Positions 23,325 to 35,029 are shown, counted from the stretch's first letter. The stretch is 64,000 nucleotides of DNA from Adiantum capillus-veneris (GCA_014529385.2 CM043947.1:122360391-122424390); one strand, 5' to 3'. Numbers and translations are program-made. Notes: generated from the sequence alone by a model not told the origin.

Positions 23325-25132
23325 GAAGCTACACAAGAATTAACTCTTGCATAAGTGATAGAAGGTATGGAAAGAACTTGATCATTCCTTGAAAGTATTC
23401 CAAAGCGGGACCATGCATGGCTTCCTCGTCCAAACACATAGCCAAAAGGGAGTAAGAACCCATAATCCTCATATCTTGCTTGTTTTCCTTCTTCATGCCA
23501 AATTAATAGAGACCTGTTGCCCACATCGATAGATTGCATGGTTGATGCCTGTTGCACAAGAGATCCCACCATATACAAAAGATAAACTGCAAACCACATT
23601 TTGAAAAATGACTCCATGTTACCACTAGTATGCAAAACCATTCTTCCTTGATTGGTGTGTCCTAGATTGATTCCACTGGTTGTTGATGTCAATCCTTCCA
23701 CTCTTGTCGCAACCCAACTTAAAGAGCTTCCCAAATTAATGTTACACACAATGTTCACAGTTAGAAAGGCAAACCTAAAGTGCCAGTAGACCTCAATTGC
23801 ATTTCTCTGCATGAGTCTTTCACCAATCTCGTGCCATAGGGATAGTTGAAGTGTCTTCACCATTTTCACATGTGGTTGCAATTTTGAAGGGTCCACCTTG
23901 TTGTGGTTGAATGTGAGGCCCATTACCTCAATGGAGCTATCACTTCCTTCACTCCCTGTTGACTCCTCCTCTGAAGTGGTTAAAGAGTCACCACTAGAAA
24001 ACTCATCCATAGAGGTTTCTAGATCCATGTCGCATTGCCGAACTTTCTTCATGTCGTAAAGTATTGGCCTTCCTTTTGCATCCTTCATCTGGATTATGCC
24101 GGTGTCCCAGTCCTGCTTAGCTCTCATAGCCATAAGCCAAGGCCTCCCTAGAATGATAGGATAGCCCTCCCCTTTGTGTGGCATGACAAAGATGTCCACA
24201 TCTACCTCGGTGTTGAATGCCTTTATCCTAACTGCATTTATGACACCAACACATTGAACTTTTAAATTATTTGCCATTTTGGCTCGGCATGGTGCCGGCC
24301 GACTCACCTCTAAACCCAAACGGTGCATCATTTTTTCACTCATGATGCATATTTGTGCGCCACCATCGATGTAGATATTGGAGATGTGTTGCCCTTTGAT
24401 GTAAGCATCCATCACTGGTAGTATGTCGTCTAGATTCCTCCCAGAGATAGCCCCAGCTATCTTTGGCTTTGGTCGCCTCGTGTTAACCATCTTTGTCCAT
24501 TGTCTCCTCACCCTAGGTGCTAGGTGGAGTAACTGGGGCCAGGTGATTTTTGGGCCCTGCACAGAAACATCTTGAACCAAATCATATGGTTTAGAACATT
24601 CACCCAAAGAGAAATCTACAATGTCAATTTTACGTCGTGACTTGGACGGATTTTTGCTAGATTCCCCTTTATTCTTCATCTTTTCTTCCTTTTGGGAAGA
24701 TTCACCATGCCTAGCGCGTTTTACCCCAATGGCATCTACTCCTTTAACCTTGGTCTTATCCTCCTCCACTTTCTCCTTTCCCTTACCTTCAAGACTGATG
24801 ACGCTTACTGTTTGATTGCCAACTGGTGGTGGGGGTAAGGGTGGAATGAGAGGTTGTGGTGGTGGTGGTGGTGGTTGTGGTTGAATTGGTGGTTGTAAGA
24901 TTTGCACGGGTGGTACTCGTCGTGGTGCCCTCAGTGGTGGTGGTCTTGCTCTTGGTGGTGAAACCTGGTTTTGTCTGGCTCCTCTGTTGAAATTCTGCCT
25001 CCTTGGTTGTGGACAGTAGTACATGCCATGACCATCCTCCCCACAATTGTAGCAGTGGTATTCTTGGTTTTGCCTTCGTTGTCCTCTCCCTTGCTCTTGG
25101 TTGCGATTGTGTGCATGCCCTTGTTGTATCAA
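23294..25132 (-). pseudogene. gag C-terminus and protease of the non-autonomous element
   Basis: A 612-codon open frame. A zinc knuckle CYNCGEDGHGMYYC lies at residues 27-40, followed by a Pro-rich linker (residues 55-100) and a basic linker. A retropepsin follows with the active site IDGGAQICIM (about residue 252) and the GRPWL block. After about residue 410 ('MGLTFNHNKVDPSKL') similarity to the complete element ends. The last ~200 residues match no domain I know and run into the truncated LTR. RT, RNase H and integrase are absent. The frame is the same as that of 25217-25399 upstream but separated from it by a TAG codon. Confidence 0.8.
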
Positions 25133-25216
25133 ATGGACTGAAAGATTCTCAAGTTGATTGGTGATTCGGTTGAGCAGGTTTTGCTGATCTTCAATTGGTT
25201 CTTGTAGTTGAATCCT

Positions 25217-25802
25217 CTAGGCGACTGTTGTAGGTGGTGCTAGAGGTGGTGGGGTCCTAACGGCTTCCTCTCCATCGATATTCCTGGCTTGTAGGCGCAT
25301 TTTCTTGTCTTTAAGGCGGGCCACTTCAACTGCTAGCTCATACGTAGCAGGAAACCTTCCCTTCACCTTCTCTTTAAGAGTTGGCCATAACCCAGCCACA
25401 AACCCGATCCTTCTTTAGGAAATCAGGTGCCCCCTCATCTTCTCTTAGCGATGCAACCCATCGCCCCCATAAATCTACAAACTTTGACTCATATGATGCG
25501 TATTCCAGCATAGTGCCCTGCTTCAACTCTGTCAACAATTGCCATAGTTTCTCTGATGTTGTGCCCTCTCCAAAACGCTTGACAAAGACTGCCCTTAATA
25601 AGTCCCACCGTTCCTTGGTTTCTTGTGCCAAGGCATTGTACCATGATCTTGCCTCCACCTTCATTAGAAGTGGGAAGATGTGCAAGCGCGAAGCATCATC
25701 ATCTCTTCCAGAGATGAAACATGCTATTTCCAAGTTGTCTAGAAAGTCTGCAACATCCTCGCCCACCTTACCAGTAAAGGTTGGAAATGCTACACTTGCC
25801 AT
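25217..25802 (-). pseudogene. gag (capsid part) of the non-autonomous element, frameshifted
   Basis: It starts at the ATG at 25802 (MASVAFPTFTGKVGEDVADFL). It is a retrotransposon gag domain with 'WYNALAQETKERWDLLRAVFVKRF' and 'EYASYESKFVDLWGRWV', matching the intact gag at 39367-40335 in order. One extra base near 25406 breaks the frame after 'FLKKDR'. The homology goes on in the next frame (25217-25399, 'AGLWPTLKEKVKGRFPATYELA') until a TAG at about 25217, after which the zinc-knuckle frame follows. Confidence 0.8.
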
Positions 25803-25881
25803 GATTACTGAGAGAGAGCTAGAAAGACACACTTCTTAACTTGCAAAATTTTCTTCTTTACAAGGAGGCGTGTATACCCTA

Positions 25882-26100
25882 TTATACTAGGACATAGATT
25901 AAAACTTCAAACGGTACATTGCCTTGTACCAAAGGTAAAACAAATGGCTGATCTGATGCCAGAACCTCAAAAAACCGCTCCCCACCCGGCATGGTGTCAA
26001 TGACGTGCTGGTAGTGAATCTTCAAGTCCAATATTACCTTGATTGAGCGTACACATGTTGGTATGTGTGATCTGTCTTGAGGTAGGTTGTCTTGATTCAT
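25882..26100 (-). CDS. small accessory protein, 72 aa, family 1 (non-autonomous element copy)
   Basis: An open frame from an ATG between the PBS and gag. It aligns without gaps over its last ~50 residues with the two ~70-aa proteins at 41470-41688 and 41710-41922. Shared positions are an aromatic-Gln pair (YQ/FQ), a Gly, an Arg, a Glu, 'AS', 'PF(I/V)LPL(I/V)' and a C-terminal hydrophobic strand ending 'VLIYVLV' / 'VYIFVLF'. I do not recognise the family and see no signal peptide. The conservation of frame, length and position in two separate elements argues that it is a real gene. Its function is unknown. Confidence 0.6.
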   Translation of the reverse strand: MNQDNLPQDRSHIPTCVRSIKVILDLKIHYQHVIDTMPGGERFFEVLASDQPFVLPLVQGNVPFEVLIYVLV

Positions 26101-26117
26101 GTGAAGCTTAGAGGTGC

Positions 26118-26340
26118 TTAGTCACTGTCCAAGCTTGTAGGAGAGGGTGGTGTTCTTTCCTGAAACAAACTCAGTAGATCCCTAGTTTCTCTAGTGAGAG
26201 TGTGAGCCAATGCTTCTGTTATCTGTGCTGCAGCATCAGGTGCGACTTGAAAACTGACTATGATAATTACCTCGGTGACTTGAGTTACCCGATTCTCAAA
26301 GTAGAATAGTGTTGATTCTCTATTGTGCAGAGCTCCTTAC
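26118..26340 (-). other. possible further small frame without ATG
   Basis: The minus strand is open for about 70 codons between the stop near 26340 and TAA at 26118-26120. It includes 'VTEVIIIVSFQVAPDAAAQITEALAHTL' in my reading. It has no ATG, so it could be an exon or a decayed gene. Its place, in a row of small frames between PBS and gag, is the reason to list it. Confidence 0.3.
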
Positions 26341-26580
26341 ATTTTGTTGTTGCTGGTTGGTTGTAGGTTGCGGACTTGGTTTCCACCTTCTCCTTCTTCT
26401 TCTTGGCACTTGGCCTATGTATATCCACTGGGTTTGGCGTGTTGGTTGACTCTCCCACTTCAAATCGATTACCGTTACGCCTGGCACTCGAGCTTCGATG
26501 GAGATGCGGAGTTCGTCTAGTTGTGCTTGGAGCTCTTCTTCTTCTATCGTCCAGTTAGAAAATCCTTCATACTCATTCAT
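26320..26580 (-). CDS. small frame next to the PBS, 86 aa, unknown
   Basis: The first ATG in the frame is at 26580 (MNEYEGFSNWTIEEEELQA); the open frame itself runs up to the PBS. It has an acidic helix-like start, a middle part 'ARVPGVTVIDLKWESQ', then a strongly basic stretch RRRRRRW and a Gln/Asn-rich end. I do not recognise it and see no counterpart in the complete Tat element. It could encode a nucleic-acid-binding peptide or be leader sequence open by chance. Confidence 0.35.
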   Translation of the reverse strand: MNEYEGFSNWTIEEEELQAQLDELRISIEARVPGVTVIDLKWESQPTRQTQWIYIGQVPRRRRRRWKPSPQPTTNQQQQNVRSSAQ

Positions 26581-26636
26581 CCATTCACAATAGTTTAGGG
26601 TTTTCAGTTTAGTAAACTGAAGGGTTTCAAGAGCCT

Positions 26637-26654
26637 TCCTCCGTGGGGGCACCA
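26637..26654 (-). other. primer-binding site of the non-autonomous element
   Basis: The minus strand reads TGGTGCCCCCACGGAGGA two bases after the 5' LTR. It differs at one base from the PBS of the complete Tat element (41976-41993). I cannot assign the tRNA with confidence. Confidence 0.75.
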
Positions 26655-26656
26655 AA

Positions 26657-28642
26657 TGAGAGGCGGAAGTGAAAAAATAGACCCGGTGGCCTCTACACCA
26701 AGACTATGCACAATGGCCTCATCATGGGGAATACACAATAGGGGCACCACCTAGCAAGATATGCGGCTAGGACGCATACATATACACAATGAAACATGCC
26801 ATGCAAAACAATTTCAAGATCCACGCCCAAATGTGGAATGGGGTGATCAGAGAATAAGGTGAGAGGAGGGGTGAGTGAGTGAGAATGGGCTCGCTACTCG
26901 TGCATGTAGTAAGGAAGATAACGAGGTCAGGGATACATGCAAGTATGCTCACTTCTCATACAAAAGGTGGCGAATCCGCACACCTCAATATGGAAGTAGC
27001 AAGATGATAGGAATATGAGAGGGAGAGAGTGTGTGTGTATGGTGGCGAATCCGCACACCTTTACATAAGCAGAAAAAAAAATGGCAAGGAACAAGCATAT
27101 ACCATACTCACAATGAGATGTATCCAAAGCGACACAAAGTATGGCACCAAGATGGAGTGTATTGATTGCTTGCAAAAGATGAATACAATAGGTAGCGTAT
27201 GGCAGGAAAATGAGAAGGGAACAAGATCGTAGGAGGCATAATGGAGAGATGGGAGTTGATGGTGAGGAATATCATGAGTGTGTCCACCCTTCTTCTTCTT
27301 GAAATTGTGCCTTCAACCCTTAATTACAAGTGGTGTGGAGGTGTGGTGCTCATCTTTTGTGCATGGTGATGGTGATGATGATGGTGTTGTGATTATGTGA
27401 TTAGGGTTCATGCTACAAGCATGTAGCACAAGAGTGTGTATGGATAGGTGTGTGTGTGTGTGTGTGTTGTCTCTTTCCCAAGTGAGCTCTCATGGCCTCC
27501 TTATATAGGGAAGGAGGGAAGGATTTAGCAATATTTCTATTTGAGGTGAGTGTCCCACTTTGGTGACTAGGAAAATGGGGTGCATGTGACTGTGGCTCCC
27601 ATCTTGTCTCCTCATTATTTAAAATACCAGAGTCAATAGAGAGAGAAGAGAGAATGTGGGTAGGATGTAGAGGATAGGAAATATTTACAATAGTCTAGCT
27701 TTGGATAGACATAAGCTTATTAGGGAGAGAAGAGAGAGGTAAGAAAATTATAAGAGAGGTTGTCGAAGGTGGATATTTGTTGATGAGGATGGATCCTCCA
27801 AAAATGGTGATAGAATTACTCTAGACTATCCAAGAACTCATTAAAAGAGCCTTGTCTCTTGTAATCATGCTTGAAGACTTGTAGAACCATAGCCATTCTA
27901 GAAGGAAGAAAAGTGGGATGGCCTGTGTCACCATTACACGAGAAAACTTGGGTCCACTACAAAAATCATATCTCCGTGTTCATAACTCCAAAAATTCTGA
28001 AAAAAATTGAGCTAAAAGTTGAGATCAAGAGCTACATCTTTCATGTTGAATGCTCCTTCAGATTCGGGGTTCTTCTTTACTTAAAAAATTCAGCGAAATA
28101 ATGTATTATTTGTGGCTACAAAAGTCTTTTGGTGGTCCCCTTTGAGTGGACTTCTCTCTTGCCTTCAAGTGTAAGCTCCTTCATGTGTATGAAAACATGA
28201 CCTAGAGTGTTGAAAAGATTGGCAATCATCTAGATGGAGGTATTATTGAAATTTGAAAGTGGGGTTGAGGTTTGAAAATGAAAACTAGTGAATAAAATAT
28301 TTGGTAGAGTGGAATAATATATATACATGAAAAAAATATATTAGAAAATACTAGAATATATATATATTTAATATTTAAGGTCAAAAGAGAGATCAACAAA
28401 GAAAGCTTACTTATTATGCTACATCGTGATTGATTAGCATAAGTATTATTTATTTAATAAAGGCTAAAACGTTAGTGAAAAAGGGAAGAAAAAATCAAAA
28501 GTAACTTATATAATAGGAAATATTTTTGGTAAAAGAGGAAAAAATATGGGGGGTTCCCATGCATGGGAAAAGCATGCCTCATTTGCAGTGAGGAATCCTC
28601 CACGACAGCAAGCGTAGAGCGGTGAGTGACACAGAATCGCCA
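26657..28642 (-). repeat. 5' LTR of the non-autonomous element
   Basis: 1986 bp. The left part (to 28091) repeats 21893-23324. The right part has no second copy but ends ...GCCA next to TCTTTG, the same six bases that precede the left LTR. The LTR shares blocks with the Tat LTR at 32367-35025, for example 'aaaactggggtccacta' and 'caaaagtctttt' near 'tggtcccct'. A TATA-like TATATAAG (minus strand) lies at about 27501-27509. Confidence 0.75.
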
Positions 28643-28648
28643 TCTTTG

Positions 28649-28749
28649 AGCTTACTAGTTTAGGTTTGTTGTGTGCTTGGAGCCATTTGTGGCTCGCACA
28701 GAGTGTATCGACAAGTTCCTTGCATTGACACGTGCGACATACGCGCACA
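28649..28749 (+). repeat. 5' LTR of the host element, last part
   Basis: It ends ...CGCGCACA four bases before a tRNA-Asp-type PBS. It continues the LTR interrupted at 21892. Confidence 0.55.
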
Positions 28750-28753
28750 TCTT

Positions 28754-28771
28754 TGGTGCCGTTGCCGGGGA
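28754..28771 (+). other. host element primer-binding site (tRNA-Asp type)
   Basis: TGGTGCCGTTGCCGGGGA differs at one base from the TGGCGCCGTTGCCGGGG complement of plant tRNA-Asp, used by many Athila/Tat elements. Confidence 0.8.
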
Positions 28772-29458
28772 ATGCCATACACTAAGCTTGAATGGCACTC
28801 TGTGCTTCTTTTGTGGTTCAATTTCAATTGTAGGAAAGGTAGGGAAGGAAGGTGTGTGTGTTGAGAAGAAGGATTTTGTGTTGCTACTGTGTATTTCTTT
28901 GTTAATGAAGTTTTGAAAGGTTACTGTGTTTTCTCTGTACTAAGGTATATTAGTATTAAGGTTGTTAGTTATGTGTAATGTAAAGTACAGTAAGTAGGAA
29001 GTAGATCTGTGAGAGCTAATGGAGTGTGTTAGTGTGTAACAGTAGGTGTATTAGTTGGAAGTAGGTAGGTAGAGTGTGTGTGTGCTCGCGCGTATGTCGC
29101 GACGACCTTATCCCAAAAAAAAAAAAGGTAGGACCGGGATCGGGAATATCTCCCAGACTCAAGCCCAAGCTCATGCTCAAGCTCAGGCCTCAGTCGCCCT
29201 TTAAAATTATTATTTTAGCTTCACACGTAGCTAAAAATCAACTTTTTTGAGGACCAACAGAGCTTCATGTGACCAAACGTTGTGATGTAAAGCACACCGC
29301 GACCCTCTGAGTGATACGCTTGTTTTGAGCTATCACACACTTTAATAAAAAAATCGATCATTAAAAAACATTAAAAAAAATTGTGAAAACGGACGCCTAA
29401 AAAGTAAGCGGTTAACCTTTGAGGTTATTCGCCGACGCTTGTAGGGTGCCAAAGGCAC
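28772..29458 (+). other. leader of the host element, non-coding
   Basis: No long frame. It is T- and GT-rich with an A11 run near 29117. It runs from the PBS to the first gag-like frame. Confidence 0.5.
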
Positions 29459-30608
29459 ATGCATCTGCGCTCTGGTCGTGTGCTAGAGACGGAGCAACTA
29501 GAGAGAATTTTGACTTACGTGAGTTCTCAATATCCACCTACCTTAGGTTCTGGGCCCTTGGTGGGGACCCAAGGTAGTACAAACCAAGACCCTAACATAG
29601 CGGCTAGTGACTCTTCCTCTAACTACGATGTCATGAAGGGTTTCCCAATAGCTCAAGCCAAGACATGCATGCCATGGACCCACGGTCTGGGCCGAACGTG
29701 CTTAGCCATTTGAAGGAAACCTTTAGTAGAGCCACTCGCTCCGAACATGGAGCTAATGATGTAAATGAGGGGGTGGGGAAGTAAATTCTCCATTCATGAC
29801 CAACATAGATCCTATGCCCTTAGAGAATGTGCACGTGAATACTTCATTCACTGCACCTCCTGACTCTTCAAAGTTATTTCCCTCCGAGGTCATATTACCC
29901 GATGGTAGAAGCCTTGCCGAAGTGCAAGAGGTTGAGCGGTATATTCTTGCAGCAAGGTAAAAGGAAGTCGAGAGCATACGCAAGGCAGCGCAACGAAGAG
30001 AGTTAAAAGCGAAAGCTCATATGTCAATATCCTTGATAGGAGAGCAATAAACTGCTCTTGAATTAGCGACCACTAAGGGTCAACCCATAGAGAGCAACAT
30101 AGAATCTAGCTCAAGGGACACCCCTAGCACCTCAATCCTAGATGGAGCGTTCTTAAATGAGAACTGGGAGTACGAACTACAAACAAAAACTCTAACCAAC
30201 CTATACACAGGTCACACCCATCACGTGGGTTGGTTAGATGTCCTACAATCCACAATGGGTGCTACTAGTGTGGAGGATCAACAACAAAGAGTTTGTGAGG
30301 TCATCCATAGGGTCATTGAGTTAGAGAGACAGAACAAGGGGATCAACATGCCTTCAACGAGTCTCATGAGATTCTTGGATACAGGAAATGCTAAACAACA
30401 GACCTTATCGCAAATGGAGACTCCCTCGATAAGCTCAATGGATCCTCCATATGTTGTTTCGCCAGGGGTCTCAGTGCAATCTGAGCCCACAAGTGATAGC
30501 TTTACCTTTCCAACTCTAGCTCATCTTTCCCTTGATGACACCACAAGTACCATTAGGAGAAACTTGGACTCAATTTTGGGCCTTGTAAGAAACGCCAACT
30601 TAGCATAG
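29459..30608 (+). pseudogene. host element gag, N-terminal part, decayed
   Basis: 29459-29713 starts MHLRSGRVLETEQLE. A short 'LRSGR' near the N-terminus is common in plant Athila/Tat-type gag. After stops and frame changes, 30225-30608 reads as a Ser/Thr/Pro-rich segment with 'VIHRVIELERQNKGI'. No catalytic domain is expected here. Several stops (for example after 29713) show decay. Confidence 0.5.
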
Positions 30609-30844
30609 AGAGAGGTAATTATGAAAAATGCAAAAGTTTTTTTTGGAATTCTATTTCTTATAGTACATACATAAAAGTTTGCTCAATCACTTAAGGCATG
30701 TTCATACAAAATGCTTTTGGAGAGCCCAACTTAAGTGTACACAAAATTCCATGTTTGTGAATCTTAATGAGTGATGTGATGTGCGATGAGAGAAAACACA
30801 TAAGAGTTGTTTTCAAAATACAAAAATAATGCCACGGAATAGAG

Positions 30845-31370
30845 GCACAAGTATCAATCACTTTTTTATGAAGTACTCGCAATTTAAATTTGAACAGATT
30901 GTACTTGATAGTGATTGATAGGTACTATTTAAGACTATGAAGGAGTCAGAACCAAGCAAATAGAGGTGCTTGAGGGGTCTCTGGGACCTCTATTCGATTG
31001 GTTCTCAAGGGCCTCTATTTGCTTGGATCTCAAGGGCCTCTATTCGCTTGGTACTGACCTCATGAGGCCCTAGGCTTAAAAATGCTATATCTTGAGCTAG
31101 AGACGTCAGATTTCAGTGTTTTAAAGAGATATCCTATTGTTTTTGGACGTTTCGGATGCATCTGTGGGCTTAAAAAGTGCTATAACTTAATCCTAGGGCC
31201 TCATAAGGCCAGAACCAAGCGAGTAGAGGTCCCAGAGACCCCTCAAGCGTTTCTATTCGCTTGGTTCTGACTCCTTCATAGTCTTAAATATTACCTATCA
31301 ATCACTATCAAGTACAATCGTTCGAATTTAAATTGCGAGTACTTCATAAATAGGTGATTTATACTTGTGC
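30845..31370. mobile_element. foldback (MITE-like) element
   Basis: 526 bp made almost wholly of two inverted arms: about 30845-31080 and about 31187-31370. The outer 150 bp of the left arm (from GCACAAGTAT) matches the reverse complement of the right arm with few mismatches. The left arm has about 50 extra bases from repeats of an 'aagggcctctatt(t/c)gcttgg' unit. The loop is about 100 bp and has no gene. I found no clear target-site duplication. It lies inside the host element between gag segments. Confidence 0.8.
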
Positions 31371-31399
31371 GAAATGCACAAGTACAAGTACTTCACTTT

Positions 31400-32366
31400 A
31401 TAGGATAGCAACAACGGGTCATAAAAAGGCATTTGGGGCTTGTGCCAGATGTCATTATCAAGCGCCTTACTTTTCTGATGATAGTGACAATTTCACCAAA
31501 ATGGTTTTCATGGACATTTTCAAAATGAGAAAAAATAAAATTCAACGTAACGTTAGACTTCTTCCTATTGGCTAAGGAGCATTCTCTCACTAGAGTTGAA
31601 AGGCCCGAAAATGAGTCCATTTCTTTCTTAATGCATGCCTACCCCAATGATGGGCATGCCGAGAAACACACCATGGACCTAATTTGTTACTAAAGCACCA
31701 CTACATGGTAGCTCAATGCCTGCAAAGTACCTACAAGTGTGTACCAATCGTATGCACCTATGGGTCATCGCACTCATGTAGTCCCTACTCCTCCCATTGT
31801 TTCAACAACCTATGCTCCACAACCACAACACCCAAGCTCTTATTTCCATGGGACCATACCAGCTAGCATTAGCATGTTACATCTGACGTCTGCTATGCCT
31901 AGGGCCACACATATGAACTTTGGGCCACCACATGGCACAACATCGTACCCAATGTGGAACCCAAGGGCTTCCTATGCGCCAAGCCCAATGTCAATGCCTA
32001 CTCCACATGTAGTCTATGGAGCCTTCACCCATGGTGCCTGCTCACTTAGGTGACTTGGCAACATTTTCTCAAGCTATTGGTCGATCTATTGTTGAGAATA
32101 TGTGTAACACGCCTGATAGAGAGCCTAGAAGTAAGGGAGTACAAATAGCCAAGCTCACACAAAAATTTAGTGGAGACGGGGATATGAGAAAGAATATCGA
32201 AGTGTTTGAAAAAATATGCGATTCTCTAGGAGAACACAATGACCTGCATAAGAGTAATGCTTCAAGCATAACCTTAAGTGGGAAGGCAGGGGATTGGTAC
32301 AGAACCCTAAGGGTGGAAGGAAAAACGATTTACCCTACTCTTAGGAGACTGTTCTTGAAAGAATAC
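31400..32366 (+). pseudogene. host element gag, middle part, interrupted by the Tat insertion
   Basis: The plus-strand translation gives 'GHKKAFGACARCHYQAPYF', then a Pro/His/Met-rich stretch (31739-32040), then a retrotransposon gag domain: 'FSGDGDMRKNIEVFEKICDSLGEHND' and 'LSGKAGDWYRTLRVEGKTIY', ending 'LFLKEY' at 32366. The next base begins the Tat LTR. The reading frame resumes at 44660 in the same gag domain, so the gene was continuous before the insertion. Upstream stops near 31690 show it was already partly decayed. Confidence 0.75.
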
Positions 32367-32628
32367 TGAGGCGGTCCGGGGCGGGCAACAAGAAGAGTGG
32401 CCTCTAGACACCCTTCAAGGCTCCCGTGCTGCTCAATGGGGCTGGGGCACAACACAACATAAACCAAAACAACAAACCCACCGCCAAATCCCAACTACAC
32501 AAGGGGCACCACCTAGTTTAAGAGCGAACTAGGACGCAAAAGAGGAGAATCGTTAGAGCAACCCACAAACAAGCAAGGAATTTACACTAACCCTAACACC
32601 AATGGAATACTCTCACACACTAAAACAC

Positions 32629-32660
<32 letters not shown>

Positions 32661-35025
32661 TAGTGCTCGGGCTGCTTCGAAACGTATCGGCAATGATCAA
32701 GCAAACCAACTATATATTTAAGAAAGAGAGAGAAAGGGGGAGGGGGTGCTTGTTGCATTAATACCTTCTTACAAATCTGTCATGACAAATCAAAGTGAGA
32801 TTAGTACTTGTTCAACATAGCTTGCGTAAATTTCACCACAACACATCACAAGAAAAGCCACCCAAATCACTGTCTTAAGGCCAGGGGAGTCCTCTCCACC
32901 CTGTCGCCCTCTTACAGTATGTGGGATTTATGGCTAGATTGATGACAACACCAGAGACAAGCTATCAAGAACTTAAAAGAAAACACCAAGACACTTACGC
33001 ATCATTGTTGTCCATTACTTCACGTTGGAAGGGAGACAAAGTATCCAAGCTTAGTCCAAATCCACCCTCCTTGATTCAGCGAATGTTGGGCTTACACTAG
33101 TAGGAAAAATGATAGATTTCCTACTCTCAATTGAATGATCACTCTCTCTCTTACAATGGCATAGATTTCCCTTGCTAATCCCCTATTACAACACATGCAC
33201 ATGCATAAGACAATGAGCTTCCACTCAAGAGCTCCTTCTAGAGAGGTTGAGCTTGGCTTCTCAAGCTATAGCATAGTGCTCTTGCTTATGGCCTTTCCTT
33301 ATGCTAGCTACACCCTCCTTTTATAGCAATTTTGAAGGCTAGGGTTACTCCTCTAACCATGGTTGGGTTAGATTTTCAGCAATTTATCTAATTTCTTTTG
33401 CTTGGAATTATCAAGAAGTTGGTGGGGAAAGAGAGAGGAGAGAAATGGAGGTGATAGGACTTTTCATAGTGGGTTAGTGTTAGTAGAGTTAGTATTAATT
33501 TACAAATGGAATTGAATATTTACAATGGGAGTATCCATGTAGGATACAAATAAGGAAGAAAAACTCTTAAGAGGTAAGAAAAGGTGGATTTCTTACAAGG
33601 TTGATGCTCCAAGTGTCTTGAGTAGAGCCAACTTTGACGCTTGTTGACGGTCCACTAGCTTTGACGGTACATTTTTTCTCCACTCTTGACCTTCCTTGAG
33701 AGCCAAGGTAATTGAAGCTGAGTAATCAACCACCATGATGCTGTCTTTTAAGAGAAGAGGCTGAATTTTGTGGTTTTTTGATAGATATGGGTAATTTGGA
33801 GGAGGAAAAATGAGACTAGGTGGTCAATTTTGGAATGGAATTGTGTGTGGGAGGTATGAGTTCACCATGGTTTCTCTTATTCTTCAAGGTTGAGGAGAAG
33901 GTGAGTAGTGTGCAGAGAGGAGTGGTGAGAGAGATGGGGATGATGAGTGGAGAAGTGTGTGTGAAAGAGGAAAATGATAAAGTGGAAGAGAGAGTGTGGC
34001 TGCATAGCATGGGAAAACTGGGGTCCACTAAAAAAATCATAGCTCACAGCTGGTAGCTCCAAAAATCATGAAAAAATTTGGGGTGATTATTCAGAGCGTG
34101 GGCTACATTTTCTCTTTTGACCACCGCTCCAAATTCGGAGTGGAGATAGGTGCCAAAATTCTCACCAAAAAGCCTGTTTTTTAGGCCTGCAAAAGTCTTT
34201 TTGTGGTCCCCTCCTTTGTTGAATTTGTACAATGCATCCAAAGGTGAGCCCCTCCTTTGTCATATTATAATACAAAGCATTCAAGTTGCCCTTGACCCAT
34301 GCATGGAGGAGGATTATTGGTGAAATAAGAAATATATACATGGTGGGACTAGTGTATGGACTATTCATGGGCTTTAGCTCAATGAGCACATGGTGTTAGA
34401 ATAATGAGTAAAAATAATAATAAAAATATGGAGGAGTTATGGATATGGAAAGATATTGGAATCATATGATATGGTCCCTCCTTGAATTATTTTGGGTGAA
34501 AGAGGAAAATGTATGCAAGTAAATAATATAATAAAAGTAACCAATGAGTAGAAATCAATTTTTTGTTTTCACGCGGGTGAGGGTGAAAATGTGGGAGTGA
34601 TTTGTATAAAGGAAAAATATGAGGTTAGAGTATGTACATATTGGCAAAAAAATAAAATTATGGTGTAAGAGGATGAAAGAAGGTGTACATAGGTTTAATA
34701 AAACACACACCTAAGTAGAAATATTTAAATAAAATACCAAAATAATTATAAAAAATCCCTATATTTAGGCCATATATACAATGAAATATTTACACACAAT
34801 GAGGCCATAATATACTTTTATTTTTTTATTTTTTTTATTTTTTTTGGCTCACCTAGCCCAGTGACTAGCTAGCTGAGGGTTTTTAAGAAAATATGGGAAA
34901 AGTCCCGTGACTCACGCACGCCTATGTACAGTGAAATGGTAGGGATAGCCAGAGTGTTTGGGTGATTTTGGTAGGGTGAGGTAACTCACTGTGGCAATTA
35001 CAAAGAGCCGAAAAAACGGCTATCA
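32367..35025 (-). repeat. Tat 3' LTR
   Basis: 2659 bp. On the minus strand it starts TGATAGCCG and ends ...CGCCTCA. A TATA-like TATAAAA (minus strand) lies at 33319-33325. The LTR contains a short (GA)n tract at about 32630-32661 and A+T-rich sequence at its U3 start. An inverted AGCCG-A6-CGGCT lies a few bases from the LTR start (35007-35022). Confidence 0.95.
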
Positions 35026-35029
35026 TTAG

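Larger units (their letters stand above)
21893..28642 (-). mobile_element. Tat-like gag-protease LTR element, non-autonomous
   Basis: Minus strand. The 5' LTR is 26657-28642 and the 3' LTR is 21893-23324 (shortened on its internal side). The interior carries two to three small frames, gag and protease, but no RT, RNase H or integrase. The flanks share TCTTTG (21887-21892 and 28643-28648), which supports the outer ends. Gag, protease, PBS and part of the LTR are related to the complete Tat element at 32367-44655, which could supply enzymes in trans (inference). It sits inside the 5' LTR of the host element. Confidence 0.8.

Noticed and set aside
33816-34389. Frames of 60-78 codons inside both Tat LTRs (also at 43446-44019)
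   Set aside because: They are present twice only because the LTRs are the same; no protein features.
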